A stretch of DNA of 64,000 bases from Clostridia bacterium. GTDB lineage: Bacteria; Bacillota; Clostridia; TANB77; CAG-508. The position numbers were made by a program, and so were the translations under genes. The first letter of the stretch is position 1. Every line of letters starts with the position of its first letter. The DNA is taken from assembly GCA_017404545.1 (NCBI GenBank), contig JAFRCC010000018.1, positions 372,001-436,000 on the forward strand, read 5' to 3'. Shown in pieces: positions 1 through 6,415 of this stretch. The notes beneath the pieces are model-generated. The model saw only the letters and a program-made list of their open reading frames with translations, ran no database searches and was not told the origin of the DNA.

Positions 1-173
1 GTACATGTATAATCATAATTGTTCTTGTAATAATCTAACTTATAATCTAAATTAGCATTCTTAACTATTATTACTTCTGTTTCTTCTCTTGTTGGAACAG
101 TTAATTCTATTGCAACATCTTTACATTCTCTTTTTGCCTCTTCAAATATTTCTTGTAGTTTATCTTGATCCAT
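1..173 (-). CDS. Prophage protein of unknown function, C-terminus cut by window edge
   Basis: An ORF on the minus strand begins at an ATG (173-171) preceded by a good GGAG ribosome binding site and stays open to the window edge. The visible 57 residues begin MDQDKLQEIFEEAKRECKDV and are acidic and helical, followed by a beta-rich stretch. I do not recognise it. It is the first gene after a terminator, so it probably starts the next (late) transcription unit of the prophage. Confidence 0.6.
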   Translation of the reverse strand, partial: MDQDKLQEIFEEAKRECKDVAIELTVPTREETEVIIVKNANLDYKLDYYKNNYDYTC

Positions 174-190
174 AAAGCTCTCCTTTCTGA

Positions 191-256
191 ATAAAAATAA
201 AAGAGCCTTCTAAGAGATTTAATTTTTATAATTAAATTCTCTCTTCAGCTCTTTTT
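191..256 (-). terminator. Intrinsic terminator after the early operon
   Basis: A long imperfect hairpin (GAGCTGAAGAGAGA-type left arm pairing with TCTCT...GGCTC) is flanked by T-runs on both strands, so it can stop transcription in either direction. It separates the nuclease-like gene from the partial gene at the left edge. Confidence 0.6.
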
Positions 257-320
257 GTTGCTATATTTATTTTTTCTTCCAGCTCATCTAATTCTTGCAA
301 TTATAATAATACAATATTTC

Positions 321-359
321 TTTGTGCACTTTCCGGTACTTTTGTGCACTTTTGTGCAG
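321..359. repeat. Tandem TTTGTGCA repeats
   Basis: Three copies of TTTGTGCA occur at 321, 341 and 351, two of them as the palindrome GTGCAC. They lie between the nuclease-like gene and the next leftward gene. They could be protein-binding sites upstream of the late genes, but no partner protein is identified. Confidence 0.4.
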
Positions 360-374
360 TTTTTTTAAATTTTT

Positions 375-878
375 TTATAAATACTTCCAAACGAATCCAC
401 CTGCAGACTTTAGCGTTCCTCTACAACATGCTTGAATGTTATCTCTATTAGTATTTCCCTCTCTTTCCGCTTCAGCTGCAGAACTATATACTTTTATCAA
501 ATTACCGTCTTTTGAGTATTTTCCTACTTTTTTTAATGGAATTTTTCTTTTGCTCTTATAATCTTCTTTAAACTCGTTAAGAATATTATAACTTTTTCCT
601 TTTCTAGAATATTTGGTTATTAATGTTTTTTCTATTCTCTGTGCTACCCAGCGATAGTATGTTTCAGCCACTATTTCATGTTTTATATTGTTCCAGCCAT
701 ATCTTAATATAGCTTCATAAAAATCTTCATTATTTTTATATCCTTCTCCATTATCCCATCTGACTTTTGGATTCTGAGTTAAACCCACATATGTTTTTAG
801 ATTTGGACAAGTATGTATGTATATATAATATGGTTTTTCTTCTCTAAAGTTTATATTCTGTTCAACAATATTAGACAT
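375..878 (-). CDS. GIY-YIG endonuclease-like protein with NUMOD-type C-terminus
   Basis: The 167-residue protein starts with a GIY-YIG-like nuclease core (residues about 16-47, with YYIYIHTCPN, then YVGLTQ, a conserved Arg in KVRW and a GY pair). It ends with a C-terminal segment (about 118-167: VGKYSKDGNLIKVYSSAAEA, then a GxVWKY end) typical of the NUMOD1/IENR-type DNA-binding repeats of phage homing endonucleases. Such enzymes cut DNA at a target site to spread themselves. It overlaps the upstream sigma-like gene by 8 nt and has its own AGGAG site, so it is translationally coupled. Nothing suggests it interrupts another gene. Specific target unknown. Confidence 0.7.
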   Translation of the reverse strand: MSNIVEQNINFREEKPYYIYIHTCPNLKTYVGLTQNPKVRWDNGEGYKNNEDFYEAILRYGWNNIKHEIVAETYYRWVAQRIEKTLITKYSRKGKSYNILNEFKEDYKSKRKIPLKKVGKYSKDGNLIKVYSSAAEAEREGNTNRDNIQACCRGTLKSAGGFVWKYL

Positions 879-1305
879 CTCTTTCTCCTATCCTTGCATA
901 TTTTAGTAATGCAATTCCATGTAATTTTCGGGTATAATCATATTCCTCATCTATGATATTTGACACCTCTGTTAAATTATATCCTTTAATATATCTGAAG
1001 TAAAGTATATTCTTGTATGGCTGAGGCATCTTATCTATCCTGCTTTCAATTTTAACACGCTTTTCTTTTAATTCTTCTACAAACTTTTGAATTACATTAC
1101 TATCATCCATAACAGACACTAATAGCTCCGCATTTTGATCATACACCTTGGCACTTCCCCTAGGCATATCAGATAAGTTCTTAGTTATTTTATCCAGTAA
1201 GCTTCGGTCTTCTATTATATCCTCTAGTCTTTCTTCAATCCATTTTTTGTTATGTATATAATCTATAAGCTCCTGTTTAAATTTATTAATCTCTTTTTTA
1301 CTCAT
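871..1305 (-). CDS. Sigma-70 region 4-like phage transcriptional regulator (ArpU/RinA-like)
   Basis: The 144-residue protein has a helical coiled N-terminal half. The C-terminal part (about residues 92-137: MPQPYKNILYFRYIKGYNLT, followed by EVSNIIDEEYDYTRKLHGIA) resembles sigma region 4 helix-turn-helix domains. Phage late-gene activators of the ArpU, RinA and DUF1492 groups share this layout and lie at the end of the early operon, just upstream of the terminase genes, which is its position here. The start follows an AGGAGG site with 5-nt spacing. Inferred role: switch to late transcription. Confidence 0.65.
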   Translation of the reverse strand: MSKKEINKFKQELIDYIHNKKWIEERLEDIIEDRSLLDKITKNLSDMPRGSAKVYDQNAELLVSVMDDSNVIQKFVEELKEKRVKIESRIDKMPQPYKNILYFRYIKGYNLTEVSNIIDEEYDYTRKLHGIALLKYARIGERDV

Positions 1306-1324
1306 TTGTACCTCCTAATAAAAA

Positions 1325-1543
1325 CTATCTATCGCAATTTTCAAATCTTCTTTTTTCCGCTTCTTTGTTAAGGTATTCTTGTATCACTGGTTCAAGTTCA
1401 TCATATCTTTCCATTATCTGTAACAGATGCATTATACTATGTAGTTTTCTTGCCTTTGTTTTATTGTCTTCATCAGATTCATTAATCTTCTTTGTTTCTT
1501 GTTCCAGGAACTTACCTATGCACTCTACAATCTCTTCATCCAT
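1325..1543 (-). CDS. Small acidic prophage protein, unknown
   Basis: A 72-residue, highly charged, predicted all-helical protein (MDEEIVECIGKFLEQETKKI...). No family is recognised. Its ATG overlaps the end of the upstream small gene by 8 nt (ATGGATGA) and an AGGAGG lies 9 nt upstream, so the two are coupled. It belongs to the leftward early operon. Confidence 0.6.
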   Translation of the reverse strand: MDEEIVECIGKFLEQETKKINESDEDNKTKARKLHSIMHLLQIMERYDELEPVIQEYLNKEAEKRRFENCDR

Positions 1544-1712
1544 TATTATTTTCCTCCTTTAGTTTTCTATTTAAATCAAATAGTATATTATATGCTCCCT
1601 GTACTTTCTTATTGTTTGTATTTTGTATTTGTTTGATATTGCTTGTATAGTCAACAGATTCCAGCTCTTTCAGTGCATTTTGAATTGATTTTTTAATCAT
1701 TTCCTCTTTCAT
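1536..1712 (-). CDS. Small prophage protein, 58 aa, unknown
   Basis: A short ORF begins with ATG at 1712-1710, about 10 nt after a GGAGG, and encodes MKEEMIKKSIQNALKELESV followed by a lysine- and asparagine-rich helix ending in KLKEENNNG. It fills the space between two larger early genes and shares an 8-nt overlap with the next gene. This arrangement is repeated through the operon and supports it as a real gene. Function unknown. Confidence 0.55.
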   Translation of the reverse strand: MKEEMIKKSIQNALKELESVDYTSNIKQIQNTNNKKVQGAYNILFDLNRKLKEENNNG

Positions 1713-1734
1713 CAGCTACAGTTCCTCCCTTAAA

Positions 1735-2334
1735 TCAAAAATCCTCAGTAGTAAGTTCTTTAAGTATATGTCTATCATATTTTTCATTAGTTTCTAATAT
1801 TTCTAATAAACGAGTCCTACAACTACTTTTTTCGTAATCTGTTGCCCATTCATTACTCCTAATGTATTTTATTGCTCTGTCTATTTTTTCTTGCTGTCTT
1901 TTTATTATGTATAATACTTTTTCTCTAATCTGCGGTACCTCCATTATTGTTTCTTTATAAAATAATTCTATTGCCTCTTTACTATTTTTAATAGTTTTCG
2001 GACACCAATAACATATTTCATCTAATTCCTTTATATTTCCTATATCTCCTCTATTTTCTTTATATTCTCTATATGTTTGTTGTAGTGATATATTTTCTTT
2101 TTTCTCTACCATTGCCTTTATAGCCTTTAATACATATTCTGCTTTATCGCAGCAACATGCAACACCCTCTGTTTTTTTAAAATATTTTTCAAAAAAACTT
2201 TTAATTATAAAGTCTCCATTCAATAATTGTCCAAAGAACCAGTAATCATCGAAGCCTTCTTTTTCAGCTTCCTCTGAAATCACTCCTAAAATTTGGATTA
2301 ATTTATTTCTTGTTATTTCTTCATCAATACTCAT
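1735..2334 (-). CDS. Prophage protein of unknown function, 199 aa
   Basis: The protein (MSIDEEITRNKLIQILGVIS...) is mostly helical and contains a CCC cluster followed by Asp-Lys-Ala-Glu near residue 85, and later a CYWCP motif, so a metal site is possible. I chose the internal ATG at 2334 because GGAGG lies 9 nt before it; the longer start at 2343 would sit directly on the GGAGG. It is the first gene of the left part of the early operon, and the unusual tRNA gene lies just upstream in the opposite orientation. No family recognised. Confidence 0.6.
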   Translation of the reverse strand: MSIDEEITRNKLIQILGVISEEAEKEGFDDYWFFGQLLNGDFIIKSFFEKYFKKTEGVACCCDKAEYVLKAIKAMVEKKENISLQQTYREYKENRGDIGNIKELDEICYWCPKTIKNSKEAIELFYKETIMEVPQIREKVLYIIKRQQEKIDRAIKYIRSNEWATDYEKSSCRTRLLEILETNEKYDRHILKELTTEDF

Positions 2335-2354
2335 TATTTTCATCCTCCAATGTC

Positions 2355-2383
2355 TTGAATTTCTTTCTTGTCTTTGCTATAAT
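2355..2383 (+). promoter_or_regulatory. Sigma-A-type promoter for the class II tRNA gene
   Basis: TTGAAT (2355-2360) and a perfect TATAAT (2378-2383) are separated by 17 nt, on the strand opposite to the early operon. The expected start near 2390 lies about 28 nt before the mature tRNA 5' end. A small hairpin (AGTCT...AGACT, 2395-2413) lies in the leader. Confidence 0.7.
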
Positions 2384-2417
2384 TCAGTTACCGTAGTCTG
2401 CTCCATGTAGACTTCAC

Positions 2418-2503
2418 GGAGAGTTGGTAGAGTGGCTTATTGCGTCACACCGATAATGTGATACATCTTTTTAGGTGTCGCGGGTTCGAATCCCGCACTC
2501 TTT
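2418..2503 (+). tRNA. Class II (long variable arm) tRNA, Ser-like body with GAU anticodon
   Basis: All cloverleaf elements can be drawn. Acceptor GGAGAGT/ACTCTTT (two terminal G-U pairs). D-arm GTAG/TTGC with A14, G15, G18-G19 and A21. Anticodon stem TCACA/TGTGA with loop CCGATAA. Variable arm ACATC/GGTGT, then C48. T-arm GCGGG/CCCGC with loop TTCGAAT. The body and 5-bp variable arm resemble tRNA-Ser, but the anticodon at 2452-2454 is GAT, which would read Ile codons. Position 33 is C instead of U. Position 73 is T and no CCA is encoded; a T-run follows directly. A consensus promoter precedes it. It may be a real odd tRNA, a regulatory tRNA mimic or a decaying copy. Confidence 0.75.
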
Positions 2504-2505
2504 TT

Positions 2506-2646
2506 TTATTTCCTGTCATATAATCCACGTGTAAAACTATATACCCCAAACATTAAGCTATATATTCCTAATGCATTATTCTTTCTAAAAAATACACAAC
2601 CTATAATAATACAAACCAGTCCAGCTATTATGTAATATTTATTCAT
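2506..2646 (-). CDS. Small membrane protein, 46 aa
   Basis: The ORF starts with ATG at 2646-2644 after a GGGAGG site and encodes MNKYYIIAGLVCIIIGCVFF, then RKNNALGIYSLMFGVYSFTR and a short basic end. There is one clear membrane span (residues about 5-20) and probably a second. It ends 3 nt from the 3' end of the oppositely oriented tRNA gene. Small membrane proteins are common in phage early operons; role unknown. Confidence 0.55.
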   Translation of the reverse strand: MNKYYIIAGLVCIIIGCVFFRKNNALGIYSLMFGVYSFTRGLYDRK

Positions 2647-2667
2647 ATATTTATACCTCCCTTGAAA

Positions 2668-3039
2668 CTAATCAAAATACATCGTCTTTTTTTGTTTATA
2701 ACAATACTTAAACATTTTAATCCATAATTGATGTATGTCTTTGTATTCTTTTTGCACATGTATATCTTTTAAAACATTGTATATTTTTTTACATTGTTTA
2801 GATTTTATTTCTCCGTCACAATCCGAGTGCCATAAAAATAAATCTAAATCTTCATTACATAAACAATTCCATTCATCGATTTCTTCTGTATTAAGTTCCG
2901 TGTAAGAACTTTTTTTATATAATTCTCCTATTCTTTGATTGAATGCAATTGCTACACAAATTCTGTATGCTCCAAAACTTGAATATGAACCATGATAGGT
3001 ATTACCTTCTAATCCTTTTATTCTTATATCTAATCCCAT
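2668..3039 (-). CDS. Conserved-looking phage protein (MGLDI start), unknown function
   Basis: A 123-residue protein beginning MGLDIRIKGLEGNTYHGSYS. Short proteins beginning MGLDI with a following aromatic YHGSYSSF-type segment are seen in many phages, but the function is not known to me. A C-terminal region rich in Cys, Lys and aromatic residues follows. An alternative GTG start at 3051 would give an 8-nt overlap with the upstream gene, as elsewhere in the operon; I prefer the ATG because AGGTGG lies 8 nt before it and the MGLDI start fits. Confidence 0.55.
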   Translation of the reverse strand: MGLDIRIKGLEGNTYHGSYSSFGAYRICVAIAFNQRIGELYKKSSYTELNTEEIDEWNCLCNEDLDLFLWHSDCDGEIKSKQCKKIYNVLKDIHVQKEYKDIHQLWIKMFKYCYKQKKTMYFD

Positions 3040-3043
3040 GTTT

Positions 3044-3157
3044 TTATCCACCTACTTCCATCGACATCAGCACTAGTTGTCCTATAAACCAACCTATACC
3101 AATTGCCATAAGTCCAATTAACAACAATGTTAAAATTATAATTATCTTATCTTTCAT
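3044..3157 (-). CDS. Very small membrane protein, 37 aa
   Basis: Encodes MKDKIIIILTLLLIGLMAIG then IGWFIGQLVLMSMEVGG, essentially one long membrane span after a short charged N-terminus. The ATG at 3157 follows TGGAGG, and the gene overlaps its neighbours on both sides, which is the pattern of this operon. It could be a holin-like or accessory membrane peptide; no assignment is possible. Confidence 0.5.
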   Translation of the reverse strand: MKDKIIIILTLLLIGLMAIGIGWFIGQLVLMSMEVGG

Positions 3158-3287
3158 TTGTATCCTCCATTATCTGTTGCAAGACTCCGATTGCATATAG
3201 TACTTCATTGCACCACTCGGAATCAAGCAACCCATATAATTCTTCAATTTTATTAGCAATTATCTCTATATCAACTGGTTTAACCAC
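3147..3287 (-). CDS. Small prophage protein, 46 aa (GTG start)
   Basis: An open frame from GTG at 3287 encodes VVKPVDIEIIANKIEELYGL then LDSEWCNEVLYAIGVLQQIM and an acidic end. The start overlaps the previous stop by 8 nt (GTGGTTAA), the same arrangement as three other junctions in this operon. The ribosome binding site AGGAG abuts the GTG, so the exact start is uncertain. Predicted all-helical; no family recognised. Confidence 0.4.
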   Translation of the reverse strand: MVKPVDIEIIANKIEELYGLLDSEWCNEVLYAIGVLQQIMEDTNER

Positions 3288-3513
3288 CTCCTGATTCAAT
3301 AATTATTTCCGCTTCTTGCATCTTTTTTATAACTTGCTCTGCTTTTTCAAACATGCCACCTACAATGCTAATTCTCCTTGTTGATTTGTCGATTTCTATT
3401 CTCTTGGGTAAATTTTCCCACAAAGGATTGTACATATAGTAACAATCTGCTCTCTCTAGGAATCCAAAATTTTTTAACTGATTCAAATCATAGTTTTCTT
3501 TAATCATTCCCAT
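3280..3513 (-). CDS. Small prophage protein, 77 aa, unknown
   Basis: The sequence (MGMIKENYDLNQLKNFGFLE...) is a compact alpha/beta protein with a central basic patch (KRIEIDKSTRRISIV). It overlaps the upstream ParB-like gene by 14 nt, so its translation is probably coupled. No recognised family. It belongs to the same leftward operon as the RusA resolvase. Confidence 0.55.
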   Translation of the reverse strand: MGMIKENYDLNQLKNFGFLERADCYYMYNPLWENLPKRIEIDKSTRRISIVGGMFEKAEQVIKKMQEAEIIIESGGG

Positions 3514-3865
3514 ACACTAGCCCTTCTCTTCTAACTCTTCCTCTTGTACGTTTTCTCAATCTATGACTTCTTACTTTCGTAACTTTCACAAATTCAAAAT
3601 CCAGCTCGCATGCTGCAATATATCTGCTAAACCCACTCAATATAAAATTATTCTTGTCAATTACAATAGCTGGTAGCTTATAAAACTCTTTATAGAAATT
3701 CTTCCACATTTGTATGTTTTGTTCTCTTGGTCTTGTTCTATCTGCAGGGATCTTTAAATCTTCAATCCTTCTATATCCTAGCAATCTAAAAATAATACTT
3801 TGTGTGGTATAAACAACAAATACAAGAACAATACATATAATTTCTAAAACTTTATTTTTCTTCAT
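3500..3865 (-). CDS. Membrane-anchored ParB/sulfiredoxin-like domain protein
   Basis: The 121-residue protein has a hydrophobic N-terminal span (residues about 7-24). A segment at about 65-95 (LPAIVIDKNNFILSGFSRYI, then AACELDFEFVKV) matches the core of ParB-like nuclease domains, where a 'dGhrR'-type motif is usual; here it reads SGFSR. The C-terminus is very basic (RSHRLRKRTRGRVRR), fitting nucleic-acid contact. The ATG follows AGGAGG with 9-nt spacing. ParB-like proteins in phages serve as nucleases, regulators or partition factors; a membrane anchor is unusual. Function is inferred only. Confidence 0.5.
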   Translation of the reverse strand: MKKNKVLEIICIVLVFVVYTTQSIIFRLLGYRRIEDLKIPADRTRPREQNIQMWKNFYKEFYKLPAIVIDKNNFILSGFSRYIAACELDFEFVKVTKVRSHRLRKRTRGRVRREGLVYGND

Positions 3866-3877
3866 CGTTAGTACCTC

Positions 3878-4288
3878 CTAATATTCCTCAATTTTTACAT
3901 AAACTTTTGGTTGATCTGCATACACCTTCTCAACATTTAAAATTGTTACTTGTGTATCATCTCTGTACGCTAATCCATTTAATGAATCTAATACTGCTTT
4001 TACTATGTTATCAATGTCAGGTTTCTTTGTTGGACTTATTTCATTCTGTAACATCTGTTCCGCTTTCTTTTTACTCGTACTTTCTGGAATAGAAAAATAA
4101 GCTACAATTGTTACTTTTAATCTTCCTTGTAATGTTTTGTATTGTGGATATGTATGTACGAACCATTGTTTTATCTCATACTCGTAATTCTTTGTTTTTG
4201 GTGGTGTATATGCTCTTCCTGTACGAGTATTCATTCTTGGTCTTGCTTTTCCTTGAGCATTTCCTGGAACTAAAATTTCATATATCAT
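3878..4288 (-). CDS. rusA: RusA-family Holliday junction resolvase
   Basis: The 136-residue protein shows the RusA signature at residues 89-114 (KPDIDNIVKAVLDSLNGLAY then RDDTQV). Asp91 and Asp93, Lys97 and Asp110/111 correspond to the metal-binding and catalytic residues of the family. The N-terminal KARPRMNTRTGRAY segment is also typical. RusA enzymes cut four-way DNA junctions formed in phage replication and recombination. Length matches the family (about 120-140). It lies directly downstream of the replication initiator, a usual phage order. Start follows AGGAGGAG. Confidence 0.9.
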   Translation of the reverse strand: MIYEILVPGNAQGKARPRMNTRTGRAYTPPKTKNYEYEIKQWFVHTYPQYKTLQGRLKVTIVAYFSIPESTSKKKAEQMLQNEISPTKKPDIDNIVKAVLDSLNGLAYRDDTQVTILNVEKVYADQPKVYVKIEEY

Positions 4289-4311
4289 TTGTAATCTCCT
4301 CCTTATTTTGT

Positions 4312-5130
4312 TTATGCCGCTTCAATTTCATTCTGCAGGCATTTCATAAAGTATTTAATAAAACTATTCAGACTATGATTTTGCATGTATTTTTTTGACT
4401 TTAACAATCTGAGTTTTAATTTATCTTCTGTTAAATTTTGCAGCAGAGTGCGGTGTGGAGATTCATATAGCTCTTTAATAGCCCAATACATTATTTTCAA
4501 ATCAAACACTTTATCTTCTGGCATTAAATCTAGAACATTCTCATTATCTACATAGCAATTAAGCCTTTTTAGAATGTTTATAATTCCGCTTCTATTTTCC
4601 CTGTGGATGTTTAGACAATTGAAATTAAAAATTTTTAGATTTTCCAAATCGCATTTATTATTATTAATATAATTAAATAATAAGTTTAGTTTAGTTATAA
4701 TGGGTCCGTGTGCCGACCCGTCCGCCGACCCATCTGCCGATTCAAAATAGTCTTCATCCTCATATTCATTGAAATCATCTGCATTATCCATGCTACTATC
4801 AAAATCTTTTTCTTCAGATATTTCGTCTTTAATTTCATTTTCACATACAGTTAAATCAATAATTGAATATTTAGATGCATCATTTTGATTTAAACCTGCA
4901 GAATATTCTATATACCCATTTTCAATTAATTCTGCTCTTGCTCTTTGTAAAGTTGTTTTTGGAAGTCCTGTTTTAGCCATTAAAATTGCATTTGATACTT
5001 TAAAATCTTTTTTGAAATGTGTTTTTCTAGCGATTTGTAATAAAATTCCATAGACTGCTTGTGCATTTGAAGAAATTGGATCATAATCCAACTTTGAATA
5101 AAATTCATCTAATAATCTCTCTAAATTCAT
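4312..5130 (-). CDS. Phage replication initiator / replisome-organizer-like protein
   Basis: The N-terminal 90 residues (MNLERLLDEFYSKLDYDPIS, then a winged-helix-like segment with TGLPKTTLQRARAELIENGY) resemble the helix-turn-helix of phage replisome organizers related to DnaD. A central acidic, low-complexity linker follows, with SADG repeats, then a helical C-terminus suited to helicase-loader contacts. The start at 5130 is chosen because GAGGAG lies 6 nt upstream. The gene contains a block of 12-bp GC-rich repeats beside AT-rich DNA, as in phage genes that carry their own origin. Function is inferred from domain layout and position next to rusA. Confidence 0.6.
   Translation of the reverse strand: MNLERLLDEFYSKLDYDPISSNAQAVYGILLQIARKTHFKKDFKVSNAILMAKTGLPKTTLQRARAELIENGYIEYSAGLNQNDASKYSIIDLTVCENEIKDEISEEKDFDSSMDNADDFNEYEDEDYFESADGSADGSAHGPIITKLNLLFNYINNNKCDLENLKIFNFNCLNIHRENRSGIINILKRLNCYVDNENVLDLMPEDKVFDLKIMYWAIKELYESPHRTLLQNLTEDKLKLRLLKSKKYMQNHSLNSFIKYFMKCLQNEIEAA
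4621..4743. other. Candidate prophage replication origin (iterons plus AT-rich DNA)
   Basis: Three 12-bp units at 4708-4719, 4720-4731 and 4732-4743 share the core GCCGAC/T (GTGTGCCGACCC, GTCCGCCGACCC, ATCTGCCGATTC). They are the most GC-rich stretch of the early region. The 85 nt beside them (4621-4705) are nearly pure A/T. Lambdoid phages place the origin in the same way, inside the initiator gene. The repeat also encodes SADG repeats, so coding constraint is an alternative explanation. Confidence 0.4.
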
Positions 5131-5209
5131 ATGTATCTCCTCTTGCATACAATCACTACTTATGTTAATATAAATAGTGAAAATGCTTTTGTATTTTCTT
5201 TTGTGAGAA

Positions 5210-5542
5210 CTATTTGCTAGATTTCAACTTTTCAAATAGTTCTCTTTTTTTGTATAAGTCTTGTAGTTCCGAAAAATAAATTTCCGCTTCTGATTTTGGA
5301 ATTAACTCATGTTTTCTTTTTTCATAAATTTCCTTTATGTACTTTAGAGCTAACTTTTGTTTATTATTACTTAGTAATAATATGATGTTTCCCAGTAGTT
5401 GAAAATCTTCTAATTGCAAATCTGAATGTTTATCTATGTATGTAGAAATTACTTCTTTTAATTTTTTATTGTTGTTTTTTAGTGCTTTAATTCTTTTATT
5501 AGTGCTCTCTAACTTTTTGTTTAATTCTTTTGTATTTTTCAA
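5210..5542 (-). CDS. Coiled-coil prophage protein, 110 aa (TTG start)
   Basis: The protein is lysine-rich and predicted helical from end to end, with a coiled-coil N-terminus (ELNKKLESTNKRIKALKNNN). The start is a TTG at 5542-5540 with AGGAGG 8 nt upstream; an ATG in another frame lies between them but runs into a stop after 16 codons. Located between the HTH gene and the replication initiator. Function unknown. Confidence 0.55.
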   Translation of the reverse strand: MKNTKELNKKLESTNKRIKALKNNNKKLKEVISTYIDKHSDLQLEDFQLLGNIILLLSNNKQKLALKYIKEIYEKRKHELIPKSEAEIYFSELQDLYKKRELFEKLKSSK

Positions 5543-5562
5543 ACTTCATTCCTCCTTCGTTA

Positions 5563-5823
5563 TTAACTTACAAAACACTTTAAATTATTTTTCTTTATTG
5601 TTTTCGTAATTTTCTTTAGTGCTGTATGTTGCTTATTGTTTAATCTTTGTAATGCACATATCTCTGCTTGATTCTCCAAAAATTCTTCTACCCATTCGTT
5701 TTTAAATAAAAAACTTTTCTTTGCTCCTGGAATGTGCTTTAATCCTTTGGGAATCCAGTTATGTGTAATTGTGTATGGTGTTACACCATATGTTTCTGCT
5801 ATTTGTTGAGTTGTTTGTAACAT
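5563..5823 (-). CDS. Helix-turn-helix DNA-binding protein (excisionase/MerR-like)
   Basis: The 86-residue protein begins MLQTTQQIAETYGVTPYTIT, a helix-turn-helix of the MerR/excisionase type. A wing-like segment (PKGLKHIPGAKKSFLFKNEW) and a basic helical tail follow. Such proteins act as phage excisionases or small regulators. It is the first gene of the leftward replication operon, and its start (AAGGAAGGTGATTATATG) carries the same GGTGATTA element as the divergent small genes. Xis function is possible but the gene is far from the integrase. Confidence 0.6.
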   Translation of the reverse strand: MLQTTQQIAETYGVTPYTITHNWIPKGLKHIPGAKKSFLFKNEWVEEFLENQAEICALQRLNNKQHTALKKITKTIKKNNLKCFVS

Positions 5824-5880
5824 ATAATCACCTTCCTTTGTATTTAATTCATATATGATTGCAAATATTATTTTATATTT

Positions 5881-5913
5881 ATATAATCACCATAGAAAGT
5901 GAGGTGATTATAT
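5881..5913. promoter_or_regulatory. Repeated promoter hairpin, copy A
   Basis: A perfect 11-bp inverted repeat (ATATAATCACC / GGTGATTATAT, 11-nt loop) overlaps a TATAAT-like -10 on the left arm and the GAGGTGAT ribosome binding site of the following gene on the right arm. The transcript could therefore hide the ribosome binding site in a hairpin, or the repeat could bind a dimeric repressor. Related copies lie at 6416-6464 and 7049-7099. Confidence 0.55.
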
Positions 5914-6060
5914 ATGTCAAATGCTGAAATTGCTAAAGATATACTAATAGCATTAATTGGTAATCATAGTGATAGATTCTTTGGGGAACAAGAATATGCC
6001 AAAGAAGTTGCTGAAAGCTATGAAATTATCTTTAACAAGGTAAAAGAATTAAATAAATAA
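5914..6060 (+). CDS. Small prophage protein, 48 aa
   Basis: Encodes MSNAEIAKDILIALIGNHSD then RFFGEQEYAKEVAESYEIIF and a lysine-rich end. The ATG follows GAGGTGAT. It is followed by a hairpin terminator and lies back to back with leftward genes, so it is its own transcription unit. Predicted helical and acidic; function unknown. One of three rightward small genes sharing the repeated promoter hairpin. Confidence 0.55.
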   Translation: MSNAEIAKDILIALIGNHSDRFFGEQEYAKEVAESYEIIFNKVKELNK

Positions 6061-6067
6061 TTTTTAT

Positions 6068-6099
6068 AATCCGCTTATTCATTGTTTAGCGGATTATTT
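6068..6099 (+). terminator. Intrinsic terminator between convergent small genes
   Basis: AATCCGCT (6068-6075) pairs with AGCGGATT (6088-6095), followed by ATTTATT. It lies after the rightward 48-residue gene and overlaps the end of the convergent leftward gene. Confidence 0.6.
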
Positions 6100-6203
6100 A
6101 TTGTATTTATTAAATCTATCGCGTTGTCTAAACCAATTTGAGTTCCTTCATTTAGATATTTTCTTATCTTTTCATTAATTACTTTTAATGTTTCCTCATC
6201 CAT
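6075..6203 (-). CDS. Small prophage protein, 42 aa
   Basis: Encodes MDEETLKVINEKIRKYLNEG then TQIGLDNAIDLINTINNPLN and NE. The ATG at 6203 follows AAGGTGAGAAG, part of a GAAAGAAGGTGAG sequence repeated before other leftward small genes here. Helical and acidic; no family recognised. Confidence 0.5.
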   Translation of the reverse strand: MDEETLKVINEKIRKYLNEGTQIGLDNAIDLINTINNPLNNE

Positions 6204-6224
6204 CTTCTCACCTTCTTTCGTAAA

Positions 6225-6389
6225 TTAAGATTTATTCTGATTTTTAAGTTCGAACTCTAAACTATATCCATTTAAATCATTTAGAGCCGTGCTTAATTCA
6301 TTTGATAGTTTTATTGCCTTATCAATTTTTTCTTTTAATGTTGGCAAATCACTCGTCTCCAAATATAATTTATCCTTACTTGTGAACAT
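6225..6389 (-). CDS. Small prophage protein, 54 aa
   Basis: Begins MFTSKDKLYLETSDLPTLKE and continues as one long helix with heptad-like hydrophobics (KIDKAIKLSNELSTALNDLN). The ATG at 6389 follows GAAAGGGAAAAAT. It is divergent from the zinc-ribbon gene and shares its promoter region with copy B of the repeated hairpin. Function unknown. Confidence 0.45.
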   Translation of the reverse strand: MFTSKDKLYLETSDLPTLKEKIDKAIKLSNELSTALNDLNGYSLEFELKNQNKS

Positions 6390-6415
6390 ATTTTTCCCTT
6401 TCGTCTTTTGGTTGA

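Noticed and set aside
2418-2503. Calling the tRNA-like gene an ordinary tRNA-Ile or tRNA-Ser
   Set aside because: The long variable arm excludes a normal tRNA-Ile, while the GAU anticodon and C33 exclude a normal tRNA-Ser.
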